A DNA stretch of 64,000 bases from CBDFHF01 sp965247565 (GCA_965247565.1 CBDFHF010000001.1:558001-622000); one strand, 5' to 3'; positions 6,920-15,913 are shown, numbered from the stretch's first letter. The notes: generated by a model not told the origin, from the sequence alone. Program-made: numbers and translations.

Positions 6920-9487
6920 ATGAACATGTCGAAAATTAAATCACATGCATTGCCGCAAGATCAGGCTTGGTGGTTGAATGTACTGACTGAACCTAAAGCA
7001 ACTCTTTCCACTGACGATGCGGGCTTGACCAACACTGAAGCGCGAGCCCGACTGGCGAAGTTTGGTGCCAATATATTCCGCAGCCATCAGGACATCCCTT
7101 TATGGATGCAGTTTTTATCCCGCTTCAAAAATCCGCTTGTCATACTGCTGCTGGTAGCCAGTGCGATTTCGGCTTTTACTGGCGAAATGACTAATTTTGT
7201 GATCATTTCAGTAATGGTGCTGTTCAGCGTCACGCTGGATTTTGTGCAAGAACACCGCGCCAGTACCGCCGCAGAAAGCTTAAAAAAAACTGTTTCGGTG
7301 CGAGCCAGAGTTATCCGCGAGGGTAAGTCAATTGAAGTGTCGGTCACTGACGTAGTTCCCGGTGATCTGGTAGTGCTATCCGCTGGCGATATGGTTCCAG
7401 CGGACGGAATGGTTTTAGAAGCGCATGATCTGTTCGTTAAGCAGGCACTTCTGACGGGCGAATCGTATCCGGTCGAAAAACATCCTGGTTTGCTGAGCAC
7501 AGCGGCTAATGATTTACAGGAAGCCACTAACGCGGTGTTTATGGGTACCACTGTGATCAGCGGCAGTGCTCGGATGCGCGTGGTCAAAACAGGTACCGGT
7601 ACGGCAATTGGCGCCATCGCGGACAGTTTGACCCATCAATCACCACCAACCGCTTTTGAGATTGGCACTCACCGCTTCGGTCTGCTTATCATGCGTTTGA
7701 CCATCTTGTTGGTATTGTTTGTCTTACTGGTGAATGCCTTCATGCACAAGCCCTGGTTGGAATCCTTTCTGTTTGCTGTTGCGCTCGCTGTGGGATTAAC
7801 TCCGGAATTACTGCCGATGGTGGTCTCGGTTACCTTATCGCGTGGTGCATTACTTATGGCCAAGAAACGGGTTATCGTCAAACACTTAGCCTCCATACAA
7901 AATCTGGGCTCAATGGATGTGCTGTGTACTGACAAAACAGGCACGCTGACCGAGGCAAAAATCCGTTTGGAGCAGCATATTGATCCACACGGACAGCCTA
8001 GCGAACGAGTGCTGGAGCTTGCCTATCTAAATAGCTTTTTTGAGACTGGGCTGAAGAGTTCGCTTGATGAGGCGATCTTGGCGCATGAACACATAGACGT
8101 CGGTGCTTGGCAGAAAATCGACGAAGTGCCGTTTGATTTTGAACGGCGGCGGGTTTCTGTATTGCTGGATAAAGGCAATGGTCGATTGCTGGTGGTAAAA
8201 GGCGCCTCTGAAGAAATAATCACCCTATGTACTTCTTACGAACAACAGGGTAACGAAGCAAAGATTCCACTGGACAAGGCCAGCAGAGAGCAAATTCATG
8301 CTCAACACATTGCACTGGAAAAAGATGGCTACCGAGTGTTGGGTATAGCCTGGCGTGAAGTTCCGCATGATCACTCGGATGCTGTCATCAGCGACGAAAC
8401 CGAACTGGTATTCGCCGGTTTTGCCGGATTTCTTGACCCGCCAAAAGAGAGTGCGGGCAAAGCACTGGCCTTGCTTCAGGACAGTGGAGTGGCTGTCAAA
8501 ATTGTTACCGGCGATAGTGAGTTTGTCACCCAGCATGTCTGCACTGAATTAAAAATTCCAGTGATAGGCATCCTAACCGGCAAGGACATTGACCAGATGG
8601 ATGACTGGGCATTACGGATCAGGGCAGAAACCGCAAACTTGTTTTGCAGAGTCAATCCTTCGCAGAAAGAACGGGTTATTCTTGCTCTGAAAGCGAAAGG
8701 GCATGTGGTCGGCTATTTGGGGGACGGCATTAACGATGCGCCATCATTGCACTCTGCTGATGTCGGTCTGTCGGTAGATTCTGCAGTGGATGTCGCCAAG
8801 GAAGCGGCCGACATGATCCTGCTGGATCATGATTTGCGGGTTCTGTACGACGGTGTAATGGAAGGTCGTCGCACCTTCGGCAATATCATGAAATACATCA
8901 TGATGGGCACCAGTTCCAACTTCGGCAATATGTTCAGTATGGCTGGTGCTGCGCTGTTCCTACCATTTTTACCCATGCTGCCGACCCAGATATTGCTGAA
9001 TAACATTCTATACGATCTTTCTGAAGTGCCTATTCCGCTGGATAAAGTGGATGCAGAGGAGTTAAAGAAGCCAAGGGTGATGGATATGAACTTTATCCGC
9101 AATTTTATGCTAGTGATTGGCCCTATCAGTTCTGCATTCGATTTTCTGACCTTCTACGTCATGTTACACATCCTGAAAGCCAACGAAACCCTGTTTCAAA
9201 CCGGCTGGTTTGTTGAGTCTTTATGTACACAGGTGCTGGTGATATTTATTATCCGCACACGAGGTAACCCATTCAAAAGCCGAGCTCATCCTGTCCTGGT
9301 AGTTACATCACTGACAGTGGTGGCTGCAGCAGCCATTCTTCCATTTACGCCGATAGGCACGTATTTCGGCTTCGTACCGCCGCCAGCAAAGTTTTATGCC
9401 ATTCTGGCCGGTATGGTGGTCGTTTATTTAGGCGTAGTGGAAATTGCCAAAAGAGGCTTTTACCGTTGGCATCGCATAGCCAATTAA
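6920..9487 (+). CDS. mgtA: Magnesium-transporting P-type ATPase, MgtA/MgtB type (P3B)
   Basis: 855 residues from ATG at 6920; a TTG 11 codons earlier also opens the frame but the ATG looks more likely. Order: cation-ATPase N-domain, first membrane pair (~75-120), actuator with LLTGESYPVEK, phosphorylation motif CTDKTGTLT (D at ~338), nucleotide-binding domain, hinge GDGINDAPSLHSADVG, and C-terminal membrane helices. NNILYDLSEVPIPLDKVD and VNPSQKERVI are typical of the MgtA/B branch. Expected to import Mg2+ across the inner membrane. No leader peptide or Mg riboswitch is recognisable upstream. Confidence 0.9.
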   Translation: MNMSKIKSHALPQDQAWWLNVLTEPKATLSTDDAGLTNTEARARLAKFGANIFRSHQDIPLWMQFLSRFKNPLVILLLVASAISAFTGEMTNFVIISVMVLFSVTLDFVQEHRASTAAESLKKTVSVRARVIREGKSIEVSVTDVVPGDLVVLSAGDMVPADGMVLEAHDLFVKQALLTGESYPVEKHPGLLSTAANDLQEATNAVFMGTTVISGSARMRVVKTGTGTAIGAIADSLTHQSPPTAFEIGTHRFGLLIMRLTILLVLFVLLVNAFMHKPWLESFLFAVALAVGLTPELLPMVVSVTLSRGALLMAKKRVIVKHLASIQNLGSMDVLCTDKTGTLTEAKIRLEQHIDPHGQPSERVLELAYLNSFFETGLKSSLDEAILAHEHIDVGAWQKIDEVPFDFERRRVSVLLDKGNGRLLVVKGASEEIITLCTSYEQQGNEAKIPLDKASREQIHAQHIALEKDGYRVLGIAWREVPHDHSDAVISDETELVFAGFAGFLDPPKESAGKALALLQDSGVAVKIVTGDSEFVTQHVCTELKIPVIGILTGKDIDQMDDWALRIRAETANLFCRVNPSQKERVILALKAKGHVVGYLGDGINDAPSLHSADVGLSVDSAVDVAKEAADMILLDHDLRVLYDGVMEGRRTFGNIMKYIMMGTSSNFGNMFSMAGAALFLPFLPMLPTQILLNNILYDLSEVPIPLDKVDAEELKKPRVMDMNFIRNFMLVIGPISSAFDFLTFYVMLHILKANETLFQTGWFVESLCTQVLVIFIIRTRGNPFKSRAHPVLVVTSLTVVAAAAILPFTPIGTYFGFVPPPAKFYAILAGMVVVYLGVVEIAKRGFYRWHRIAN

Positions 9488-9599
9488 TTGCAACATGATT
9501 GTGCCTTGTCAAAGTAGCTGTTCAGTATAGGTGTAACAAATTTGCACATTAAACCATTGTGGTTATGGCAACTTTGAATAGAAAAAAGGCGAATTATCA

Positions 9600-10244
9600 A
9601 TGCTAAATTGGAACGATTATTTGCAATTATCCGCCGGTTTGGTGTCTGTGGTTAATCCCATTGGCGTGGTACCAACATTTATATCTTTGACCATCAATCG
9701 CAGTCCGGCAGAACGAAATCGAACTGCCATCGTCTGCGCTGCTTCAGTGGCGATGGTGTTGTTGATTTCGCTGCTGGCTGGTGAACCGATACTGCACTTT
9801 TTTGGTATCGGGTTGCCTGCTTTTCGAGTAGCAGGTGGAATCTTGGTGCTGATGATGGGAATGTCCATGTTATATGCCAGTCCTGATCCGGTTCGTCATA
9901 CACCGGAAGAACGCGCCGAATCCTTTGAGAAAGAATCCGTAGCCGTAGTGCCATTGGCGATACCATTGCTGAGTGGGCCCGGTGCAATAAGCACAACCAT
10001 AGTTTATGGTCATACGGGGCATTCTTTAGCGCATTATATGCTTGTGTCGGCTGTTATTTTATCCGTCTCTTTGATTGTTCTGACTGCATTATTGTCAGCT
10101 CCAAAAATTGCCGAGGTAATGGGGCGTACAGGCATGAACGTCGTCACACGGGTTATGGGCTTGATCTTGGCATCTATTGCAATAGAGTTTATTGCCAAAG
10201 GCTTAACTGAGCTATTTCCTATCCTTGCCAAAGGGCTGGTTTAA
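9600..10244 (+). CDS. MarC family integral membrane protein
   Basis: 214 residues with six hydrophobic helices. Family features include VNPIGVVPTFISLT near the N-terminus and VPLAIPLLSGPGAISTTIV in the middle. MarC/YchE/YhcE proteins were once linked to multidrug resistance but the function is unproven. The start ATG at 9600 begins MLNWNDYLQLSAG. It is 112 bases after the ATPase gene, with no clear terminator between, so co-transcription is possible. Confidence 0.88.
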   Translation: MLNWNDYLQLSAGLVSVVNPIGVVPTFISLTINRSPAERNRTAIVCAASVAMVLLISLLAGEPILHFFGIGLPAFRVAGGILVLMMGMSMLYASPDPVRHTPEERAESFEKESVAVVPLAIPLLSGPGAISTTIVYGHTGHSLAHYMLVSAVILSVSLIVLTALLSAPKIAEVMGRTGMNVVTRVMGLILASIAIEFIAKGLTELFPILAKGLV

Positions 10245-10722
10245 TTCTGCGCATTTTTTTACCGTTTAAATCCTCCTGATGACGCATAACTTTCAGTAGA
10301 AGTTGCTCAATCTCAAAACAGCGCCATACCGGCAGGAATTCGGCTGTGTAACTTTTGTTATTTTAATTAACCTTCTATAAACGGTTTTTGGAATGGTTGT
10401 TTGGAGTCTCCAATCATTAGTGATGGACACAGGGTTTGAATCTTTTAGCTGCTCTTATAAAGTTACTTTAATACATCACTCTCATGTTTTGCACCGATTT
10501 GCATAACTCAAACTAACAACTGTGATCGTAAACCTTCGAAGTATTTGGCGGCGTACTTAGTTAATTAGTCCCAATGTTCGATTGCGAACAGAACAACTGA
10601 CAGAAAAGGCAAACAATAAGCTTACAGAAGAGGCAGTGTTCACAGACATTCACGCTTGATGAGGCCACCTCATCTGTAAATAACTGAATTACATTTTTTT
10701 ACAAAATTTGAGAGAAATTATT
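10245..10722. promoter_or_regulatory. Non-coding stretch upstream of the secreted two-module protein
   Basis: No convincing gene. It holds the dyad at 10576-10589. The 3' end is AT-rich and is followed by the GAGA ribosome site of the next gene. Confidence 0.45.
10576..10589. promoter_or_regulatory. Candidate operator dyad GTTCG-ATTG-CGAAC
   Basis: GTTCGATTGCGAAC is a perfect 5-4-5 inverted repeat, 134 bases before the ATG of the secreted protein at 10723. It fits the GTWCG-N4-CGWAC pattern seen elsewhere in the first 16 kb. Confidence 0.4.
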
Positions 10723-11325
10723 ATGAACAAAACTAACTATCTTGGTTTAGGCCTGATTGCTTCTATGAGTTTGACCGCTGCGTCTGTATTTGCAGAGCCT
10801 AAACCTAGTGTTGAATTGACTGCCCAGCCGGCCGTTGAACTGCCTGTCCATCCATCCGGCCCGGCGCCTGCGCTTACAGACCATAAAGGCTATGCTCAAT
10901 TTCTTAACAAACAAGCGATTTATCACAAGGGTTTGGCAAAGCATGAGACAACTGTAGCGCAAGTTTTTGGCAATAACGGCAATAGCGGCTTGAGAGCCAA
11001 GCATGAAGCGTTAGCTGCTCAAGAACAGGCATTGGCAAAAGACTATGAAACAACCGCGTCTGAGCATGGAAAAATGGCAAGTCCTGCTGGGCACATGTCC
11101 GGGCCAGCACCATCTGCTTCAGACCATAAAGCCTATGCTGAATTTCTTAGCAAACACGCAGATTATCAAAGAGAATTGGCAGCAAATAATGCGGCCGTTG
11201 CCCAAATCTACGGAACTAATGGCAATAGTGATTTAAAAGCAAAGCACGAAACCTTGGCTAGTCAGGAAGAAGCACTGGCAAAACAATATGAAGCCACTGC
11301 TGCAGAGCAAGCCAAGGCCAAGTAA
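10723..11325 (+). CDS. Secreted protein of two tandem ~75-residue modules
   Basis: 200 residues from ATG at 10723 (a TTG five codons earlier also opens the frame; ATG is preceded by GAGAGA). A signal peptide ends at SVFA-EP. Two homologous modules follow. The first contains SGPAPALTDHKGYAQFLNK and VFGNNGNSGLRAKHEALAA; the second contains SGPAPSASDHKAYAEFLSK and IYGTNGNSDLKAKHETLAS. Each ends in an Ala/Glu/Lys helix. I do not recognise the family. Likely a periplasmic, helical, stress-type protein; no enzyme motif and no cysteine in the mature part. Confidence 0.7.
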   Translation: MNKTNYLGLGLIASMSLTAASVFAEPKPSVELTAQPAVELPVHPSGPAPALTDHKGYAQFLNKQAIYHKGLAKHETTVAQVFGNNGNSGLRAKHEALAAQEQALAKDYETTASEHGKMASPAGHMSGPAPSASDHKAYAEFLSKHADYQRELAANNAAVAQIYGTNGNSDLKAKHETLASQEEALAKQYEATAAEQAKAK

Positions 11326-11344
11326 TTTTAAGCCGGTTTTACTG

Positions 11345-11378
11345 AATTCAGAATGCAGCTCTCGGCTCATTCTGAATT
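11345..11378 (+). terminator. Hairpin after the secreted protein gene, probable terminator
   Basis: AATTCAGAATG (11345-11355) pairs perfectly with CATTCTGAATT (11368-11378) around a 12-base loop, followed by TATTCT rather than a pure T-run. It starts 20 bases after the stop codon. Termination is likely but could be weak. Confidence 0.5.
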
Positions 11379-11423
11379 TATTCTCACTAGGTCATCATTC
11401 AAATTCAGTTAGGGATAATCGTC

Positions 11424-11855
11424 ATGTCAAAAAACAAAATTCAGCCGTAGGCCTATTAAGCAATCACCAAGACGCTGAAGTTGCAGTTAAAGAGCTGCAG
11501 AAGTCTGGCTACAATATGAATAAACTGTCAGTGATCGGTAAGGATTACCATACCGAAGAAAACGTTATCGGTCACTACAATGCCGGTGATCGTATGGCCA
11601 CTTGGATCGTTGGCGTGCTTGAGATGGCGAGTGACTGGCGGAATTACGGCTCACGGTGGAGCGTTGGCCAGTATCGGTATTCCCCGCGATAGTGTGATCC
11701 GCTATGAAACAGCGATTAAAGCCAATAAATTTATCCTGTTGGTACATGGCTTTTTGCCGGAAGTCGAAAAGGCTAAGGATGTGTTGATGCAAAGCAAGGC
11801 TGAAGAAGCCATTGTGCATAAAGAATTTGTGACCGAAGAGTTGGAGTTGGGTTGA
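11424..11855 (+). pseudogene. Broken general-stress protein gene (GsmA/YflT-like), frameshifts and internal loss
   Basis: The three parts of one known family are present in different frames. ATG at 11424 gives only eight codons before TAG; adding one A in the run at 11430-11435 would restore QNSAVGLLSNHQDAEVAVKE. That frame continues through GYNMNKLSVIGKDYHTEENV and GDRMATW, then goes directly to IVGVLE. The Gly-rich hydrophobic segment that normally lies between is gone. A second shift is needed to reach GGALASIGIPRDSVIRYE and the normal C-terminus KAEEAIVHKEF. Two frame breaks plus a deletion make a functional product unlikely. Confidence 0.8.
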
Positions 11856-11989
11856 CTGCTCGACTGACACGAAAGATGTTTTCGTATCTATGTAAAAGCG
11901 GTGTCAGGTTAAGTCTGAGCTAGTACATTTAAGAAAATTGAAGGGCGTCCCTGCCGAATTGAAGCTGCAGTTTATTTGCAACGCTATTT

Positions 11990-12274
11990 TTACTTGTCTT
12001 CCTTAATGTCTTTTCTGATATCACCTAAGCCTTTCTGAGTCTTACCCAGATTCTTTTGCACATTGCCTTCAACTTCCATACCTTTGTCGTCGAGTACTTT
12101 ACCGGTTTCTTCTTTGGCTCTACCCTGAGCTTCCCCGACTCGGCCTTCTATCTGATCTTTGTTCATGTTCTTATGAGTCTGCTCCTTTTCTTCTTCGGCA
12201 TAAGCACCAAATGAGCAAGTAGCCATGGCAATGACGGCTGATAAACTAATGAGTTTAAAGTTAATTGATTTCAT
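11990..12274 (-). CDS. CsbD family protein with a signal peptide (94 aa)
   Basis: ATG at 12272-12274 has a GAAGGA site 7 bases upstream; the frame opens five codons earlier. Residues 1-26 are a signal peptide ending FGAYA-EE. The rest is a CsbD domain: MNKDQIEGRVGEAQGRAKEE and EGNVQKNLGKTQKGLGDI. It aligns along its whole C-terminal half with the 58-residue CsbD protein encoded just upstream, which lacks the leader. This one should therefore be periplasmic, unusual for a family normally cytosolic. Role in general stress; mechanism unknown. Confidence 0.85.
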   Translation of the reverse strand: MKSINFKLISLSAVIAMATCSFGAYAEEEKEQTHKNMNKDQIEGRVGEAQGRAKEETGKVLDDKGMEVEGNVQKNLGKTQKGLGDIRKDIKEDK

Positions 12275-12298
12275 ATCGATGTCCTTCAATAAAATGAG

Positions 12299-12312
12299 TT
12301 CCGAGTACGGAA
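12299..12312. repeat. Small palindrome TTCCG-AGTA-CGGAA
   Basis: Perfect 5-4-5 inverted repeat 25 bases upstream of the secreted CsbD start. Same geometry as the GTWCG dyads but a different half-site, so I do not count it with them. Could be an operator. Confidence 0.3.
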
Positions 12313-12318
12313 TTATTG

Positions 12319-12355
12319 CTGTAGGCGAGGCTAATCAGACTAGCCCCGCCTACAG
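12319..12355. repeat. Long hairpin between the two CsbD genes
   Basis: CTGTAGGCG-A-GGCTA faces TAGCC-C-CGCCTACAG around a 7-base loop; 14 of 15 positions pair. It lies just past the stop of the 58-residue CsbD gene on the minus strand. It has no T-run in either direction, so an RNA-stabilising or attenuating hairpin is as likely as a terminator. Confidence 0.6.
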
Positions 12356-12373
12356 TGCTGTATGCGGTTGGTT

Positions 12374-12550
12374 TTATCTGTCTTTTTTAATATCTTCTTT
12401 GATGTCGCCAAGCCCAGCTTGAACTTTACCGACGTTTTTTTGCACGTTGCCTTCCAGTTCTAACGCGTCGTCATCCAGAATGACGCCAGCGGCCTCTTTG
12501 ACTTTGCCTTTAACTTCTTCGACTCGGCCTTTAATTTGATCTTTGTTCAT
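12374..12550 (-). CDS. CsbD family protein, cytosolic form (58 aa)
   Basis: ATG at 12548-12550 with an AGGAG site six bases upstream; stop TAA at 12374-12376. The product begins MNKDQIKGRVEEVKGKVKEA and ends LGDIKEDIKKDR, the standard CsbD length and pattern. No signal peptide. CsbD proteins are strongly induced general-stress proteins of unknown mechanism. The gene precedes the secreted paralogue on the same strand with a strong hairpin between. A GTACG-type dyad lies 110 bases upstream. Confidence 0.85.
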   Translation of the reverse strand: MNKDQIKGRVEEVKGKVKEAAGVILDDDALELEGNVQKNVGKVQAGLGDIKEDIKKDR

Positions 12551-12659
12551 AACTGTCTCCTGATAATTATTTAGCCAAAACTAGTTAGCAGTGGCTAAAG
12601 CGTAGGCGTTGTTTCCTATCGCTCGTCTAACAAATTACAGATAAAACTAGCGGTGGTCG

Positions 12660-12673
12660 GTACGGTAACGAAC
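12660..12673. promoter_or_regulatory. Candidate operator dyad GTACG-GTAA-CGAAC
   Basis: GTACGGTAACGAAC is a 5-4-5 dyad in the divergent gap between the minus-strand CsbD pair and the plus-strand ferritin-like gene. Its left half and centre are identical to those of the perfect palindrome at 6211-6230. Confidence 0.4.
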
Positions 12674-12811
12674 ACAGCCTAAATAGTTCGATACGATGTC
12701 TGATTTAATGCAGTTAATTCGCGAGCTGAGGTAATCGTTACTATGTGCGTTAGCAAACAGACCAGCAATGAAGATGCTTTTAAACTCCAGATGCACACAA
12801 CGGAGTCAACA

Positions 12812-13384
12812 ATGAAAAAGTCCAGCAATGAAAGTTATGGCGGTAATGAAGCAGCGCTCTCTGATATTCAAACCTTGCGTAAGCGGGCGCGAAAAAATAT
12901 AGAGGAGGGCGCTGTTACTAAAGGTTATGCGGCTGATCGCGACATGGTGATTAAATTATTAAATGAAGCACTAGCCACAGAATTGGTTTGTGTATTGCGG
13001 TACAAACGCCATTTTTTTATGGCTAAAGGTATACATTCTGATCCGGTTAAAGCTGAGTTTTTAGCTCATGCCAATGAGGAAATGACCCATGCAGATCGAC
13101 TTGCCAAACGCATCGTTGAATTGGGTGGTGAACCCAATTTTTCTCCCGATGGTTTGAGCGAACGTAGCCATGCCGAATACGTCAAGGGCGATACACTGAA
13201 ATCAATGATCAAGGAAAATCTGATTGCAGAACGTATTGCCATTGAAAGTTATCGTGAAATGGTTGTTTATCTGGCTGACAATGACCCAACTACCCAGCGA
13301 ATGCTAAAGGAAATACTCACCGTTGAAGAAGAGCATGCCGATGAATTGGCTTCTCTATTAGCCGACATGCGTAGCCTAAATTAA
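12812..13384 (+). CDS. Ferritin-like / bacterioferritin-type protein (190 aa)
   Basis: A four-helix ferritin-like fold with metal-ligand type residues: EALATELVCVLRYKRHF, HANEEMTHADRLAKRI (ExxH), ENLIAERIAIESYREMV and ILTVEEEHADELASLL (ExxH). The frame opens at 12743, but ATG at 12812 follows GGAG by about 6 bases and starts just before the charged N-terminal tail of the family. It should bind a di-iron centre and store or oxidise iron, possibly protecting DNA as DpsA-type proteins do. The next gene, DUF2171, is 53 bases on in the same direction. Confidence 0.82.
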   Translation: MKKSSNESYGGNEAALSDIQTLRKRARKNIEEGAVTKGYAADRDMVIKLLNEALATELVCVLRYKRHFFMAKGIHSDPVKAEFLAHANEEMTHADRLAKRIVELGGEPNFSPDGLSERSHAEYVKGDTLKSMIKENLIAERIAIESYREMVVYLADNDPTTQRMLKEILTVEEEHADELASLLADMRSLN

Positions 13385-13437
13385 CAATCTGATAAACCAA
13401 CAAAAACTACTCGCATCTAGCGAAAGGAAAGAACTTC

Positions 13438-13686
13438 ATGATTCGTATTGACCAAATTAAACCCGATATGCCCGTTGTTTGTTCACTCGACGGGCAATTT
13501 GCAACTGTTGATCATATGGAAGGCCCAGGAAGCATTAAATTGAAGAAAGATGAAAAGGGCCAGCATCATTACATTCCAGTAGATTGGGTTACTTCAACTG
13601 AAAACAACCAGATTAAAGTTGACCGTCCTGGTGATGAAGCCATGCAAGAATGGTCTACAACATCACCTTATTACATTGAAGACTGA
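13438..13686 (+). CDS. DUF2171 family protein (82 aa)
   Basis: Begins MIRIDQIKPDMPVVCSLDGQ and contains GPGSIKLKKDEKGQHHYIPV and the terminal WVTS/VDRPGDEAM segment, the standard DUF2171 pattern, a small beta-rich domain related in shape to PRC barrels. An AAAGGAAAG site lies 6 bases before the ATG at 13438. Function unknown; it commonly appears with CsbD and ferritin-like genes, as here. Confidence 0.85.
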   Translation: MIRIDQIKPDMPVVCSLDGQFATVDHMEGPGSIKLKKDEKGQHHYIPVDWVTSTENNQIKVDRPGDEAMQEWSTTSPYYIED

Positions 13687-13843
13687 AATTGTGGGGTAAG
13701 AGCTAAGCTACGGCCAGGAGCATATAGCTCGGATAACGGGCGCATTTTGATTTTGTTTATGCGTCAAAGCCGCATTTATTAGAACTAACTAGAACTGGTA
13801 TGCCAAATATAAGTTGTCCCGGTGCAAGCAAACAGACAAGTTT

Positions 13844-14674
13844 TTAATTGGCTTTCGAACGATGCAACCTTTGAAAGTCGGATATCACTGACTCGTCACG
13901 CTTGTAGTAACTGAACAAACGGTCAGATTCGGTTTTAACGACCTGATAACACTCACAAGTCCTGGCTTCCAATGCGGGTCGGTCCAATACGGTGATATGA
14001 CCACGGCGGTAGTCGATTATGCCCGCTTTTTGCAATTTCCCGGCCGCTTCGGTGACGCCTTCTCGGCGTACACCCAGCATGTTGGCAATCAATTCATGAG
14101 TCATCACTAATTCATTCGAAGACAGCCGATCCAGACTGAGCAGCAACCAGCGGGCGAGTTGCTGATCTACCGAATGATGTCGGTTGCAGACGGCCGTCTG
14201 AGCCATTTGGGTAATCAGAACTTGCGTGTAACGCAGCAACAAGTGTAAAAAAGCACCGTTGTGATTTCCGCTTGTCCGCTCGAATTCTTGTATTAGCGGA
14301 TATTCTTTTAAGCGATAGGCATAGCCTGCGCTCTGCACAACAGCGCGATTCGGCATGGTTTGACCACCCATAAACAGAGCAATGCCGACAATGCCTTCAT
14401 TGCCTACCACCGCGATTTCTGCCGAGGCGCCGTTTTCCATGACATAAAGCAGGGATACGATGCAAGTGGTGGGGAAATAGGCATGACGTAACTTTTCGCC
14501 GGACTCGTACAGAACATGTCCGAGTGGCATTGAAACCAGTTCTAGAAAAGGTAACAAGCGCTCAAATTCAATGGCCGGTAAGGTATCAAGAAGAAGGTTT
14601 TGACAGGGAGTATGCGTTTCAGTCATAAGAGATATTCCATTTGTAGGCTCAGGTTGTGATATTTTTTCTCGCAT
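13844..14674 (-). CDS. Crp/Fnr family transcription regulator
   Basis: 276 residues from ATG at 14672-14674, which has AGGAGA at good distance; an internal ATG at 14624-14626 is weaker. An N-terminal cyclic-nucleotide-type beta-roll (about 30-150, with MPLGHVLYESGEKLRHAYFP) is followed by a winged helix (about 165-245). The recognition helix lies in ANMLGVRREGVTEAAGKLQ, which differs from the RETVSR of classical Crp. There is no N-terminal Fnr cysteine cluster, so oxygen sensing by Fe-S is unlikely. It sits among stress genes whose upstream regions carry Fnr-geometry dyads; a link is plausible but unproven. Confidence 0.88.
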   Translation of the reverse strand: MREKISQPEPTNGISLMTETHTPCQNLLLDTLPAIEFERLLPFLELVSMPLGHVLYESGEKLRHAYFPTTCIVSLLYVMENGASAEIAVVGNEGIVGIALFMGGQTMPNRAVVQSAGYAYRLKEYPLIQEFERTSGNHNGAFLHLLLRYTQVLITQMAQTAVCNRHHSVDQQLARWLLLSLDRLSSNELVMTHELIANMLGVRREGVTEAAGKLQKAGIIDYRRGHITVLDRPALEARTCECYQVVKTESDRLFSYYKRDESVISDFQRLHRSKAN

Positions 14675-15052
14675 ACAACTCTCCTGTACCGCAAAAGCGA
14701 GTCTGATAGGGTTCTATTGCAACATTTTATTTGAGTTAATCTGTTGTGAAATTACCATTAGCTAGCGAATCGCATCTATTTATACAGCTATTAATGTTAA
14801 ATTGATATTAATTCATTTGGTAATCAATTCGATCGAGAACGGATCAATTTACAAAATAAACCTAACTTAGCTGTTAAAGAAATAGATTTGGGGGTTATCG
14901 TTTTGGTACTGGGTTATTTTAGATAGGTGATCTGTGCGGGTCATGTGAAGAGCGGGGTTGACAGCTTTACAATGTAGATGTCGCTAACCACTAGAGCAAA
15001 AAAAGATCCTCAAGACAGGTTTGCCAAGCGCGACTTACCTCAGCCTTAAGAC
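14675..15052. other. Non-coding stretch between the Crp/Fnr and GGDEF genes
   Basis: No gene and no strong terminator visible. It must hold the Crp/Fnr promoter near 14700-14800; that part is AT-rich. No GTWCG dyad is present here. Confidence 0.4.
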
Positions 15053-15826
15053 TTAAATGCAAGTTTGATAGGCTATTTGCTTGTTATGCGCTTTGAGCAT
15101 TTTTTCTTTATACATAGCAGAATCGGCCTGTTGGATTAAATCACTAATACTTTGCCCCTCAGTTCGATACAGGGCACTGCCGATACTGGCGGTTGATGCA
15201 ATGATCTTACCGTCCAGGTCATACGGTTCTGCCAATTGAATCCGAATTTTTTCGGTAACCGCAGATAAGCTTTCTTGACCCTCGGTTTCGGGCAGCATGA
15301 TGATGAACTCATCTCCACCATAACGGCAAACTGTATCGCCCTGGCGAATAATGGTATTTAAGCGTGCAGCAATCTGCTGTAAGAGTTTGTCCCCAGCGCT
15401 ATGGCCAAAAGTATCATTAATATGTTTAAAATTATCCAGGTCAATAAATAATAAAGCCACTGGCTTTTGTTCTCTAGCAGAATGACTAAGCGCCTGCTTT
15501 AGCCGATCTAATAACAGACTACGGTTGGGCAAGCCTGTAAGCTCATCGTGATACCTGAAATGCTGAGCATGGGCAAATTTTTTGGCAAGCTTTATCAGTT
15601 TTTTTCTGAGCAAGGCATTCTCATGCAAAAGTGTTTCAATCGTCTTTTGTGCATCTTGGAATTGCTGTCGAAACGGCTTTAATTCTGTCGGCTCCAAAAG
15701 CGGATCCTGAGCAAACTCTGCATGGTGCAGCTCTGTGCAGTCTTGATGGTGTCCATTTGTTGGTGCAATGCCAGCAAATCTATCTATAGCGTGGTAACGG
15801 GCGTTATCTAACCTCTGACTTTTCAT
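15053..15826 (-). CDS. Diguanylate cyclase (GGDEF domain)
   Basis: 257 residues. A short N-terminus is followed by a coiled coil (about 50-95, FRQQFQDAQKTIETLLHENA) and a GGDEF domain from about 100. Catalytic motif YGGDEFIIM; the DxLTxLPNR start DELTGLPNRSLLLDRL and LLFIDLDNFKHIND for Mg/GTP binding are intact. No clear RxxD inhibitory site precedes GGDEF. It makes c-di-GMP in the cytosol and lacks membrane segments. A near-perfect 28-base palindrome lies 88 bases upstream. Confidence 0.92.
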   Translation of the reverse strand: MKSQRLDNARYHAIDRFAGIAPTNGHHQDCTELHHAEFAQDPLLEPTELKPFRQQFQDAQKTIETLLHENALLRKKLIKLAKKFAHAQHFRYHDELTGLPNRSLLLDRLKQALSHSAREQKPVALLFIDLDNFKHINDTFGHSAGDKLLQQIAARLNTIIRQGDTVCRYGGDEFIIMLPETEGQESLSAVTEKIRIQLAEPYDLDGKIIASTASIGSALYRTEGQSISDLIQQADSAMYKEKMLKAHNKQIAYQTCI

Positions 15827-15913
15827 GGCAATGCCTCATGTGAAAATTGAATGTATCGGTGTTCTATTTATCAGTCTCTTATACCCCACTTTAAGATATC
15901 TAAGAAAACAGGT

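Noticed and set aside
7087..7617. 176-codon minus-strand frame inside the P-type ATPase gene
   Set aside because: Fully antisense to strongly conserved ATPase motifs; Ser/Thr-rich composition typical of shadow frames.
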